From: Ignavibacteriales bacterium | GTDB lineage: Bacteria; Bacteroidota; Ignavibacteria; UBA10030; SZUA-254 | Length of the DNA stretch: 64,000 bases | Assembly: GCA_016214905.1 (NCBI GenBank) | Contig: JACRMQ010000006.1 | Coordinates: forward strand, 124,001-188,000 | Direction: 5' to 3' | In this document: piece after piece, positions 53,105 through 62,483 of the stretch | Layout of the letters: each line of letters begins with the position of its first letter | Position numbering within the stretch: the stretch's first letter is position 1 | Position numbers and translations under genes: made by a program | The notes under the pieces: model-generated | Database searches by the model: none | The model's input: the letters and a program-made list of their open reading frames with translations, nothing else | What the model was told of the DNA's origin: nothing

Positions 53105-53785
53105 ATGCCAACAACTAAAGATATATTGCTTCAGATTCTCGAAGAATCATCAATTCAACATACATCGTTTGGGAAAACACAGCTTGTAAAATTACTCTAC
53201 CTCACCGAAGTCGAATATTACAGAAATTACAACGAACGTTTGACCGATCTCGAGTGGCTTTTTTATCATTATGGTCCGTACGCTCTTGCAATAGATGACA
53301 TTCTAAATGAAAGAGATTTTGTTCAGACAAAGGCGAAAATTAAGAATGAAAAGAACTTAATTCTAATTAAAGTTGCTGAAGGGTTAAGTCGGTATAAATC
53401 TGAAGTTGACACCAAAGTTAGTTTGATTATTAAAAAGATCGTTGGGCAGTGGAAAGATAGACTTCTTGAGGATCTGCTGGACTATGTATATTTTGAAACA
53501 GAACCGATGGAAGCGGTAGATAAGCGGGGGGATGTATTAGATTTCACAACAATAAAAAAGGAAACTAATAAGGTTGTAATTCCACTAAAAGCTTCGAAAG
53601 AAACTGAACAAAGAGTTGCGGAGTTGAGGAAGCGAATTGCCCCGACACTCAAAAGACTTAGTGAACAAAGGGTAACAGAAAAACACGAGGGTAAGGAATA
53701 CCAGAAAGCTATTGAAGCATGGGATGAAGAGGAACAGGTTGATGCGGAATCGTTACGACATCTAAAGATAATAATCAAACCATAA
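53105..53785 (+). CDS. Panacea-domain (SocA/DUF4065) antitoxin-like protein
   Basis: A 226-aa protein with an N-terminal Panacea fold: FGKTQLVKLLYLTEVEYYR, then LTDLEWLFYHYGPYALAIDDIL and, further on, YFETEPMEAVDKRGDVLDF. These are the hallmarks of Panacea-domain proteins, which act as antitoxins or chaperone-like neutralisers for diverse toxins. The C-terminal ~60 residues are charged and helical. AGAGGA precedes the ATG. The next gene, 40 bp downstream, encodes a PemK-like protein and is the natural toxin candidate. Confidence 0.82.
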   Translation: MPTTKDILLQILEESSIQHTSFGKTQLVKLLYLTEVEYYRNYNERLTDLEWLFYHYGPYALAIDDILNERDFVQTKAKIKNEKNLILIKVAEGLSRYKSEVDTKVSLIIKKIVGQWKDRLLEDLLDYVYFETEPMEAVDKRGDVLDFTTIKKETNKVVIPLKASKETEQRVAELRKRIAPTLKRLSEQRVTEKHEGKEYQKAIEAWDEEEQVDAESLRHLKIIIKP

Positions 53786-53825
53786 AACAACTCTGACACG
53801 CAAAGGGATTGACATATCGGGACTT

Positions 53826-54482
53826 GTGGAAACTTGCTTTGAAGCTGGACCAACCGCAGGGTTCTCTGTTGGTCAAATTGTGGAAATACCATCATTATAT
53901 CCAAATAAAGATAAGCTGATTCTTGATGTTAATGTATTAGAAGATCCAAGCGAAGTTGAACTGCCAGCTATGATTAGCCAACTTGATAAACGGCAATTCA
54001 AGTTCCCGGTGAAAAGCATCGGTTTGAAAGCAGACGAACATTTGTTTGCAATCAAAGGTAAAATGCGTCCTGCAATTGTTATTGCGGAAGGACCAACCCG
54101 TTGGGCAACTAATACATCCGAGCAATTAATCATATGTGTACCGCTTTACACAGTTGATAAACCTAAAATTCATAGAGAGTTTGTTATAAATGTTCAAGCT
54201 TTTCAATATCCGAGTAAATTTTATATTCCCCCATTCCCGATGTTTCATATAGAGGAAAGCATTGCACGTTTTGAGTTGATTCAAATAGCACATGCATTTG
54301 CAGTAAAAATATTTCCAGCCAAAACAAACCCGGCAATGCTGTCTGATGAATTCTTCAGTCTTTTTAGGATTTGGCTCGTGTCATATCTTGGTGGAACAAT
54401 TGATGAAGAAGAAATTGAAATTTTAAAGTTATATGGAAATGATATTTTGAATGAAGCTAAAAGACAAGGAGTAGCTATTTAA
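53826..54482 (+). CDS. PemK/MazF-like putative toxin
   Basis: A 218-aa protein from GTG at 53826. The central part resembles the PemK/MazF SH3-like barrel: GKMRPAIVIAEG (RPxxV strand) and LIICVPLYTVDKP, followed by an aromatic-rich loop (PSKFYIPPFPMFHIEES). It is larger than MazF (~110 aa), with extra N- and C-terminal segments. The frame stays open upstream to 53775 and reads LTRKGIDISGLVETCF without an ATG, GTG or TTG, so the true start may use ATT or the 5' end may have decayed. Family members usually cleave RNA; activity here is inferred. It lies 5 bp before the methyltransferase remnant. Confidence 0.65.
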   Translation: METCFEAGPTAGFSVGQIVEIPSLYPNKDKLILDVNVLEDPSEVELPAMISQLDKRQFKFPVKSIGLKADEHLFAIKGKMRPAIVIAEGPTRWATNTSEQLIICVPLYTVDKPKIHREFVINVQAFQYPSKFYIPPFPMFHIEESIARFELIQIAHAFAVKIFPAKTNPAMLSDEFFSLFRIWLVSYLGGTIDEEEIEILKLYGNDILNEAKRQGVAI

Positions 54483-54487
54483 AATTT

Positions 54488-54676
54488 ATGCCCTCACTAA
54501 ACTGGATTGGTAAAAAAGTCGTAGAGAATCATCACCGGCACGTGTCGTTTCATTTGCTTAAAGATGTTCCTGAATTATCTGTCGGTGATTCGGGAAGCGG
54601 CAACCTGATTGTTGAAGGTGATAATTTACTCGCCTTGAAAATGCTGAATATTTTATGCAAACTTATACTTAATTAA
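54488..54676 (+). pseudogene. Truncated 5' end of a site-specific DNA methyltransferase (type III Mod-like)
   Basis: Sixty-two codons starting MPSLNWIGKKVVENHHRHVS and continuing GNLIVEGDNLLALKM match the N-terminus of adenine-specific DNA methyltransferases whose next segment should be a ~LLPRYAGKVKCIYIDPPY catalytic region. Instead the frame reads LNILCKLILN and stops, 16 bp before the DUF4011-helicase gene. No remainder of the enzyme is seen downstream. The break is at about nt 54646. Probably a deletion or replacement scar left when the large neighbour arrived. Confidence 0.75.
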
Positions 54677-54691
54677 GTTCGCTCAATCATC

Positions 54692-57600
54692 ATGGATATA
54701 CAAGTACAAATAGAATTTGCAAGAAAGAATCTTCTTGACCTTACGATGAGGAATCGCCTTCTCAATTTCAGGCCCACAAAGGCGAGGTCCATTAGGGCTA
54801 TAAACGAAATTCCCCGTGAAGTTTATGACCTTCTCGTACTTCAAGAAAGGATGATGGAATTCCAACCACAGAAACAACGCGACAACATTTCTGAGAATGG
54901 TTCAAGCGAATCGTTGTTTGGTGAAAAGGAAAAAAATGGATCATCGGATGAGGGGCTTACCGAGCTCTGGCATTTACCAATTACCACGACTGAAGTAGCA
55001 GACCGCCATCTTGATCGTTATCTACAAACCGATTTGGACTCCGAGGGATTGCAAAAAAGATTATTCTACATCAGCCAACAGGCACGATCTGTTTTTGAGG
55101 AACAAGGGTATACCGTATTGTTCTTGGCTCTTGGTTTCTTAGAATGGAAAGAGTCTCCTGATGCAATTGAAATGAGAAGAGCTCCCCTCATACTTGTTCC
55201 AGTCGAACTTGAAAGAACGGATGTTAGGAAATCTTACCGACTGAAATGGAATGAGGAAGATATTTATTCAAACATTTCGTTGAGTGCAAAGCTTGTAGAA
55301 CAAGGAATTATTTTACCATTCTTTGAAATGCCTGAAGGAAAGACCGATATAGATCAATACTTTGTAGCAGTCTCCAATGCTATTTCAACTATGGCCGACT
55401 GGAAAGTGGTGAATGAGATTTGTCTTGATTTCTTTAGTTTCACAAAATTTGTGATGTATAAGGATCTAGATTCGAAGTCTTGGCCTACAGAAGAATCACT
55501 TACTCAGCATCCTCTCATCAAGGCGATTCTTTCTCCTTCAGGAGATGTGACCCATAGGGTCGGGTTCAATGTGGAAGAGGTAGATCAGAAAATACAATGG
55601 AAAACCACTTACCATATTCTCGATGCTGATCCCTATCAAATTGCTGTTATTGAAGACGTTAAAGCCGGTCATAATCTTGTTGTTGAAGGACCCCCTGGAA
55701 CTGGCAAATCCCAAACAATTGCAAACGCCATTGCTGAGCTACTTGCAAATGGCAAGACTGTCTTGTTTGTCAGTGAGAAAATGGCCGCGCTTGAAGTTGT
55801 GAAGAGCCGATTAGATCATGCCGGATTGGGGGAATTTTGTCTGGAGCTACATAGCCGTAAGGCCAATAAGAGGGAGGTGCTTAAAGAACTAGAAAGAACT
55901 CTCCAAGTTGGTACGACTCATACCGGCGATCAAGGAATGGACTTTCAATTACATGAAGATCTCAAGAACAAGTTGAATGGATATGCTCATGCTCTAGGGG
56001 AGCCGATCGGCAATATCCAACTCTCGCCATTCGCTCTATACCAAATGAAGGAGAAGAGCCTAAGACATTTCAAGCATTCAGGGATGACAATACCTAGAGC
56101 CAAGATTTCTTCGCCAGAGAAATGTACCATTGAGGAATGGTCATTAGCCCAAACTCGTTTGAACGACTTAGCATCTTCTTACTCTCTTGTTAAGCCAGTC
56201 TCAAAAAATGTATGGCGAGGGTGTAACCCTCCGATTATCCTGCCATCTGATGAATATGAAATTGGTAATCTGATTGAGAAATGTATTGTAGGATTAAATA
56301 AACTTGCCTCTGTTGCGCAAGAGTTTTCAGAAAAGAGCGGTATCAGAAGACCTGGTTGCCTTGGTGATATCCAAGATGTTGTTTCAAATTCCATCATAGT
56401 AGCTTCTGCACCGAAAATAGAACGCATAATTCTTGAAAACCGTGAGTGGGATTCATTAAAAGAGCAAGCACAGTCAATTATCAACGATCTACAGGAATTC
56501 CAGAAACAATGGGCTATAGCACTATCCTGTTTCAAGGAAAATTCGTTAGATCATGATCTTCAATCGTTGCTACATGATTATAAGATTGAATCAAAGCACA
56601 TATTCAGATTTATCAATAAAAAGTATTGGTACTTAAAACGTGAAATTGCGGGATTATGCGAATGTCGACCTTTCAAAAAACGGCAACAGATAATCGAGCA
56701 TCTCGAGCAACTGATTATAGTACAACACCTCCAGACTCGAGTTGCCTCTCATGAAATAACAGCACGTAAGCTATTTGGTTCTCTATGGAAAGGTAGACAA
56801 ACAAATACTGAAACTCTATCTACATTCGCAGATTGGATCGTCGGTTTCCGTGCATCCTTAAATGCAGGGACAGCAACAACTAATGCTCTGTCCATTATTG
56901 AAAAAGGAGTTAACAGGCTTGAGATAGAAAAAGTATACAAACTTCTTTTGGATTCAGTTATTGATCTGGAAGTTCAATTAGACAACCTAAAGACACGCAT
57001 CGGATTGAATTATTTGTTGGCATTTTCAAATGAGCGAGACAATATACAGTTCGGAATACTCAAATCCCGTCTAACAGAATTGTCAAGGAACACGCATACA
57101 CTACACACATGGTCTCAGTTCATGCGTTATAGGAATGCGTGCATTGAAACAGTTGCAGCCTCTGCTGTGCCACTTGTGGATTCAGATTCGATTATGCCTG
57201 ATAGTTTGGTTTCTTGTTTTGAAGGAAATTTTGCTGATGATCTTCTACGATTTGCTTTTGATCAAAAATCTGATCTTGCTGATTTCATTGGAAAATTACA
57301 TGAGCAAAACATCAAGCGCTTTTCGGAAGTTGACCAATTGCTTATAACTACGAATCGAAAGCGTCTCGTTAGCAAGCTTCAGAAGAATAAACCAATTGTA
57401 TATGGTGGTGCCAGAGGTTCAGAGGTTGGAGTGCTTCTTGGAGAGTTTAGTCGAAAGCGTAGCCATATGCCAATCCGCAAGCTTATGATTAGGAGTGGAA
57501 CTCTAATTCAAAAACTGAAACCTTGTTTTATGATGAGTCCACTTTCTATTGCTCAATTTCTTGATCCGCGAACAGTACAGTTTGATGTTATTATTTTTGA

Positions 57601-59476
57601 TGAAGCAAGCCAGGTAAAACCAGAGGATGCGCTCGGCGCCTTGCTTCGTGGGGGACAGCTTATTGTCATGGGAGATACAAGGCAACTTCCACCTACGAAC
57701 TTCTTCAGCCACCTAATCGGTGAGGGTACAGAGGAAGAAGAGACCGAAGAAGCAACGGTAGCAGATGTAGAGAGTATCCTTCATCAATGTAAAAGAGCTT
57801 TCCCAATGAAGTCCTTGAATTGGCACTATCGTAGCCGGCATGAATCACTAATTGCTGTCTCCAACCGAGAATTCTACGATAATTCTCTCCTTATATTTCC
57901 TTCGTCGATTGGTAAGGATGATGATCTTGGGTTACATTTTGTGCATTTACCAAATGGAGTCTATGATCGCGGAAAGAGTGGTGTCAACCGAATTGAGGCA
58001 AGGTCTGTAGCTGAGGCGGCTGTCCACCACTTCAAAAAACATCCAACAAAGAGTTTGGGAATCGGCACCTTTAATATTAAACAACAGCAAGCCATACAGG
58101 AAGAAGTAGAATTGCAACTTCGTCATAATCCTGAGATGGAAGAGTATTTTAGAAGTGGACGAGATGAACATTTCTTTGTGAAAAATCTTGAAACGATTCA
58201 AGGCGATGAGCGGGATGTTATTTTTATAAGTGTAGGTTTCGGTTTTGATGAAGTGCGAAAGTTATCACAAAACTTTGGACCATTGAATCATGATGGTGGC
58301 CACCGCAGGCTAAATGTTCTTACAACACGTGCACGAGAGAAGTGTGTGGTTTTTTCCAATTTCAAGGCGTCAGATCTAAACATTGAGGTAGATACACCGT
58401 TTGGTGTCAGAGCACTGAAATCATTCTTAGCATTTGCTGAGAATCGCAAAATAATTGGCACTCAGGGACCATCTGCGGACACCGATTCACCTTTCGAGGA
58501 CTCTGTGTTTGAATTCCTCACAAGTAAAGGATACATTGTTAGCAAGCAGGTAGGCTGTGCATCGTTCAGAATTGATCTAGCCGTTGTTGACAGGAAGAAT
58601 CTAGGACGGTACATACTCGGTATTGAGTGCGACGGCGCCAAATATCACTCCTCGACAGTTGCTCGGGATCGTGATAGATTAAGGCAACAAGTGCTTGAGG
58701 GCCTCGGTTGGAAAATCCATCGAATTTGGTCAACGGATTGGTATCGCAACCGAATTGAGGTTCAAGATCGTCTGATAGCCGTTGTCAGGGAAGCTGCTAA
58801 TGAACTGGATAGTTCAGGAGTGATTAAGAAAGGACAGACAAGCAATTCAGAGATCGAACCAATTGTGGTAATATCGCCAAATAGCACATATCGAAATTTT
58901 TCAATTCCTAATATTGAAGAACTTGCGACTCCTTATCAGGTTTGCCAGTCGTTAGGGATTCAGATAGGTGGGGATCTGCACAAACAATCAGCTAGATACT
59001 TGGCAAATGCAGTTGTTAATGTTGTAATAGTTGAAGCACCGGTACATTTTGATGAGGTAGTTCGCCGTATTCGAATGCTGTGGGGTTTAGGCCGGGCTGG
59101 TCAACGTATCAATTCCATTGTCAAAGATGCTACGAAGCACGCTGTAAATGCTGGTTTGATAAAATTGAAGAACGGGTTCTTATGGTCATCTAAAGAACAA
59201 AATCCTGTTTTAGTACGAAGGAGGATCGATGATCCTTTGCCTCGTATTGAGTTAATATGTAATGAAGAAATAGCAGAAGCAATCAGGGTAGTGTTACGCC
59301 ATCAATTTTCCACAAACAGCGGTGAGGTTGTCACACAAGTCGCTCACTTGTTCGGAATTCAATCAATTCATGATAAGACAGCGGAACGAATAGAATACAT
59401 ATTGAAAGATCTCATGATGAATAATGAAGTGGAATATGTTTCCGACGGAATCGTTCGACTAGCAGTGGGAAAATAA
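54692..59476 (+). CDS. DUF4011-helicase-Vsr/MTES_1575 nuclease-DUF3320 protein (Hhe-like defence protein)
   Basis: A 1594-aa protein. Order: DUF4011-type N-terminus (EFARKNLLDLTMRNRLLNF), a superfamily 1 helicase split into two parts with Walker A GPPGTGKS at 333-340 and Walker B IIFDEASQ at ~968-975, then helicase motifs such as MGDTRQLPPTNFF, LNWHYRSRHESLI, ETIQGDERDVIF and RLNVLTTRARE. A Vsr-like restriction-endonuclease fold follows (~1265-1345) with FEDSVFEFL, FRIDLAVVD, IECDGAKYHSS (Glu1312) and RDRDRLRQQVLEGLGW, and a C-terminal DUF3320 region. The architecture matches the Hhe anti-phage protein described by Gao and colleagues (2020). Between the helicase halves lies a ~500-residue helical insert. 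No good RBS precedes the ATG. Stand-alone systems of this kind need no partner. Confidence 0.88.
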   Translation: MDIQVQIEFARKNLLDLTMRNRLLNFRPTKARSIRAINEIPREVYDLLVLQERMMEFQPQKQRDNISENGSSESLFGEKEKNGSSDEGLTELWHLPITTTEVADRHLDRYLQTDLDSEGLQKRLFYISQQARSVFEEQGYTVLFLALGFLEWKESPDAIEMRRAPLILVPVELERTDVRKSYRLKWNEEDIYSNISLSAKLVEQGIILPFFEMPEGKTDIDQYFVAVSNAISTMADWKVVNEICLDFFSFTKFVMYKDLDSKSWPTEESLTQHPLIKAILSPSGDVTHRVGFNVEEVDQKIQWKTTYHILDADPYQIAVIEDVKAGHNLVVEGPPGTGKSQTIANAIAELLANGKTVLFVSEKMAALEVVKSRLDHAGLGEFCLELHSRKANKREVLKELERTLQVGTTHTGDQGMDFQLHEDLKNKLNGYAHALGEPIGNIQLSPFALYQMKEKSLRHFKHSGMTIPRAKISSPEKCTIEEWSLAQTRLNDLASSYSLVKPVSKNVWRGCNPPIILPSDEYEIGNLIEKCIVGLNKLASVAQEFSEKSGIRRPGCLGDIQDVVSNSIIVASAPKIERIILENREWDSLKEQAQSIINDLQEFQKQWAIALSCFKENSLDHDLQSLLHDYKIESKHIFRFINKKYWYLKREIAGLCECRPFKKRQQIIEHLEQLIIVQHLQTRVASHEITARKLFGSLWKGRQTNTETLSTFADWIVGFRASLNAGTATTNALSIIEKGVNRLEIEKVYKLLLDSVIDLEVQLDNLKTRIGLNYLLAFSNERDNIQFGILKSRLTELSRNTHTLHTWSQFMRYRNACIETVAASAVPLVDSDSIMPDSLVSCFEGNFADDLLRFAFDQKSDLADFIGKLHEQNIKRFSEVDQLLITTNRKRLVSKLQKNKPIVYGGARGSEVGVLLGEFSRKRSHMPIRKLMIRSGTLIQKLKPCFMMSPLSIAQFLDPRTVQFDVIIFDEASQVKPEDALGALLRGGQLIVMGDTRQLPPTNFFSHLIGEGTEEEETEEATVADVESILHQCKRAFPMKSLNWHYRSRHESLIAVSNREFYDNSLLIFPSSIGKDDDLGLHFVHLPNGVYDRGKSGVNRIEARSVAEAAVHHFKKHPTKSLGIGTFNIKQQQAIQEEVELQLRHNPEMEEYFRSGRDEHFFVKNLETIQGDERDVIFISVGFGFDEVRKLSQNFGPLNHDGGHRRLNVLTTRAREKCVVFSNFKASDLNIEVDTPFGVRALKSFLAFAENRKIIGTQGPSADTDSPFEDSVFEFLTSKGYIVSKQVGCASFRIDLAVVDRKNLGRYILGIECDGAKYHSSTVARDRDRLRQQVLEGLGWKIHRIWSTDWYRNRIEVQDRLIAVVREAANELDSSGVIKKGQTSNSEIEPIVVISPNSTYRNFSIPNIEELATPYQVCQSLGIQIGGDLHKQSARYLANAVVNVVIVEAPVHFDEVVRRIRMLWGLGRAGQRINSIVKDATKHAVNAGLIKLKNGFLWSSKEQNPVLVRRRIDDPLPRIELICNEEIAEAIRVVLRHQFSTNSGEVVTQVAHLFGIQSIHDKTAERIEYILKDLMMNNEVEYVSDGIVRLAVGK

Positions 59477-59572
59477 GTTAATTGGAATATCTTTTGTGAA
59501 CAATTAAAGATATGTCACTTCTTTTTACCTATGATGAAGGATACACGATATACATCAGAGTTCAATCCAATC

Positions 59573-61168
59573 TTACGATCTAATCTGCTTCCACCAATTG
59601 TTCACCACATCAGGAACGCTGGTGTCGGCTTCTTTCTTTAACCATTTATTGAAGAACTTTATATCACCGCTTGCAGGTGCCGGGGAGGGCATATCAATTT
59701 GTACACGCGCTGGTATTGCAACCGCGTCGCCAATAATAAATGCTTCACCCTGTCCTAAGGTTGGCAGTACATCTATTAAACTTGCCAGCGCGTCGGGAAC
59801 AAGCTTGCGGACGTAATTCTGATCGTTCGGATTCAACAAACGCAACGCTATGAAATTATTGCACTGTGCCGTTATTGTTTCGGAAATTTCGGAAGGTCTC
59901 TGACTTACAATCATGCAACTGACGCCGTATTTTCTTCCTTCCTTCGAGATGCGCTCAACCGTTTTACGCGCGGCAACACTGCGCCCCTGCGAAGATAAAT
60001 ATGTATGCGCTTCTTCGAACACAATCAGCACAGGGAAGTTTTGTCGGTTTTGATTCCACAAATTGAAATCGAAAATAATCCTGCCTAATAACGATACGAG
60101 AACATTGATGACATCGAAAGGCACTCGGCTTAAATCTAAAACTGTAACCTGTTTGTTGTTCACAATTCCGAATAGCTGTGTGAGCAACTCTGAAAAAGTT
60201 TCAGACGATCTGTATTTTTTAGGTTTGAATAAGAATTCGTAACGCTTATCCTGAATTTTACTTTCAAGACGGACGAGGAAACGGGTGAACTGACCGTAGA
60301 AAGGACCTTCTTTGCCGCCTAAAGTTCTTTCGGTATCCAGCGAGCGCATTCTCGCCGAAACTTCGAGGAAATCGAAATATACAGGCGTATCTATTGTTAA
60401 AAATTCTTTCAGGTTGAGATTCTTACCGCGCTTCGAATCGAGTACGGCATCTTTCATAATCATCATCTGATTGTGCGAATGAGGATCGTCTTCATCGATG
60501 AATGTTTCGCACAGTTCATCGAAATTCATCAGCCAGTATGGAAGCTCAAGCTCGGTTATCTTGATGATGTTGCCCTGATCTTTGAAGGCAGGTTCATACT
60601 CGCCGTGAAGATCGAGAAGAATGACGTGCGCATTTTCGAACTTATGGATTTTCTGGATGATGGAGGCGGTTGTGCACGATTTACCGGAGCCGGTGGAGCC
60701 GAAGAGAGCTATATGTTTAGCGAAAAATTTATTCGGTTCGAGAAAAAATCTTTCTTCGTCCATGATCGAAAGAGAACCAACCGAGAAGTTGCTATGCCGA
60801 TAGGTGGCAAAAATGCTTTTTAAATCTTCAGAAGCGGCAAGATAAACAGGAGAGCCGAGAACGGGGAATGACGAAACTCCGCGTGTGAATCTGCCGTCGG
60901 TTAGAGTGCCGATTAACTGGATTTCTATAATTTTCTTTGCCGGCTTGAGTGACAGCTTGTCGTCTGCCGCCGATAGATCGTGGTAACGTGTCGACGATAT
61001 TGTACCGATAATAGATCGATCGCCGCTCGGGATCATGACGTATGAACCCAGTTTGCCTATTACATCGCTTGGTGAAGCTGCAGAAGCTACATCATCTGCG
61101 AATACGGCGGTTATGTTTCCGCTCGTAACAGTTGCAACATTTGCGATTCGTTTTAGTTGTGTGCTCAT
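59573..61168 (-). CDS. HerA-like (DUF87) ATPase
   Basis: A 531-aa protein with an N-terminal HAS-barrel-like beta region (residues ~1-115) and a FtsK/HerA-type motor: Walker A GSTGSGKS (157-164), Walker B LIVFEEAHTYL (~residues 382-392), a sensor SRQP-type text IVSQRPSEISETI, and the C-terminal QGEAFIIGD strand. HerA proteins translocate DNA with NurA in repair or join Sir2, DUF4297 or other effectors in defence. No NurA or effector gene is next to it here. GGAAGGAG precedes the ATG; it is 21 bp after the SpoIIE-type phosphatase gene and converges on the Hhe-like gene. Confidence 0.85.
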   Translation of the reverse strand: MSTQLKRIANVATVTSGNITAVFADDVASAASPSDVIGKLGSYVMIPSGDRSIIGTISSTRYHDLSAADDKLSLKPAKKIIEIQLIGTLTDGRFTRGVSSFPVLGSPVYLAASEDLKSIFATYRHSNFSVGSLSIMDEERFFLEPNKFFAKHIALFGSTGSGKSCTTASIIQKIHKFENAHVILLDLHGEYEPAFKDQGNIIKITELELPYWLMNFDELCETFIDEDDPHSHNQMMIMKDAVLDSKRGKNLNLKEFLTIDTPVYFDFLEVSARMRSLDTERTLGGKEGPFYGQFTRFLVRLESKIQDKRYEFLFKPKKYRSSETFSELLTQLFGIVNNKQVTVLDLSRVPFDVINVLVSLLGRIIFDFNLWNQNRQNFPVLIVFEEAHTYLSSQGRSVAARKTVERISKEGRKYGVSCMIVSQRPSEISETITAQCNNFIALRLLNPNDQNYVRKLVPDALASLIDVLPTLGQGEAFIIGDAVAIPARVQIDMPSPAPASGDIKFFNKWLKKEADTSVPDVVNNWWKQIRS

Positions 61169-61189
61169 AATGGCTCCTTCCCGTAAATG

Positions 61190-62419
61190 TTAATTGCGCC
61201 TGATTGTAACAAGAGTTTTATCATCAGTATGTGTGCCTAAACTATTAAATAATTGAACATCTTCAAGTATTTTCAATGTAATTTCTTTCGGGGTAAGAGA
61301 ACGTGATGCAATCAACAACCTGATCAAGCGTTCTTCGCCGTAAAAATCGCCTTGTTCGTTAGTGGCTTCAACAATTCCATCCGTGTAAAGGAGAAGGATG
61401 TCGCCGTGATCCATGTGAAAATTCTCTGTCCGGAAATTTTCATTCGGGAAAGGTCCAAGCATCTGACCTGTTGTTTCAATATATTCCGTTGTTTCAGAAT
61501 TATTCCGTAGCAGGATGGGATTATTATGGCCGCAGTTCGCGTATATTATCAGTCCGTTTTTATCGTCGGTTAATTCAGTGTAAACGAGTGATACGAAATG
61601 TTCTTCTGAAAAGGTTTTATTCAGAAGTTTATTGATTCGCTGCAGAAGGGATGAGATTTTAGTTTGATAATCGAAGCCCATTCTGAGAGCGCCCGAGGTG
61701 TAGAGCGCCTGCGCCGCGGCTGAAAATCCTTTGCTTGCGGCATCGCCTACAACAACAGCGATTCGTTCATCATCTGTTTCCGATTGAAGATAATCGAAGA
61801 AGTCGCCGCCCACAATCCGATCGGGAATTGACACTCCATATACATCGAATGAATGGAATTTCATTTCGTGCTGAGGCAATATGCTTTTTTGAATTTCACT
61901 CGCTTTATCGAGATCGCGTTCCAGCACTTTAGCATCTCGTTCAATTTTTTTGGTGCGAAGTACGGTGCTCAAAGCCGCGCTTATGATATTCAGAGTGTTG
62001 GTTAAACTTTCATCCAAATCATCGGCGTTGAATGCCATTACATAACGGTAGAGTGTATTTCCGCGCCATTGAATTTTTTCACCGATACCTGTTGCCGAAT
62101 ATTTCAATATCCCGCGTTGTTTCAGGTACCAATCTTGCTCGCTTCCTAAAACTGTTCGAAGTTTCGGTAATTCGAGGAAGATAGGATACTCTTTCAGTTT
62201 AATCCTATATCGTTCTTTTATCAGCTCAATATCGCCTTCCTGATAGAATAATTCATAGCTCGCGCTTTTGGCGTCAAACTTCCAGATGCGTCCGCCTTTT
62301 AAATTTATTTCTTCGTTCTGAACGATTTCATGGATTACATGTTGAAGCAATTCTTCCTCGGTGGTGAATGGGCGGGAAGCGATTTTTTCAATTGTTCTGT
62401 ATAATTTTCTCAGTTGCAT
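61190..62419 (-). CDS. GAF-like plus SpoIIE/PP2C-type serine phosphatase (RsbU-like)
   Basis: A 409-aa protein. Residues ~1-160 resemble a GAF sensor; a helical linker with EIQKSILPQHE precedes the PP2C-like domain: IVGGDFFDYL (metal Asp), VVVGDAASKGFSAA, YANCGHNNPILL, LLLYTDGIVEATN (metal Asp) and THTDDKTLVTI. All metal-binding aspartates are present. Such enzymes dephosphorylate anti-anti-sigma factors in partner-switching pathways. No partner is adjacent; instead it precedes the HerA-like gene by 21 bp. Confidence 0.9.
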   Translation of the reverse strand: MQLRKLYRTIEKIASRPFTTEEELLQHVIHEIVQNEEINLKGGRIWKFDAKSASYELFYQEGDIELIKERYRIKLKEYPIFLELPKLRTVLGSEQDWYLKQRGILKYSATGIGEKIQWRGNTLYRYVMAFNADDLDESLTNTLNIISAALSTVLRTKKIERDAKVLERDLDKASEIQKSILPQHEMKFHSFDVYGVSIPDRIVGGDFFDYLQSETDDERIAVVVGDAASKGFSAAAQALYTSGALRMGFDYQTKISSLLQRINKLLNKTFSEEHFVSLVYTELTDDKNGLIIYANCGHNNPILLRNNSETTEYIETTGQMLGPFPNENFRTENFHMDHGDILLLYTDGIVEATNEQGDFYGEERLIRLLIASRSLTPKEITLKILEDVQLFNSLGTHTDDKTLVTIRRN

Positions 62420-62483
62420 CGATTCATATTCTTATTTAAAAACAAATCAAATTTACCTTGAAAATAGGAGAAAAGCAACAAAG

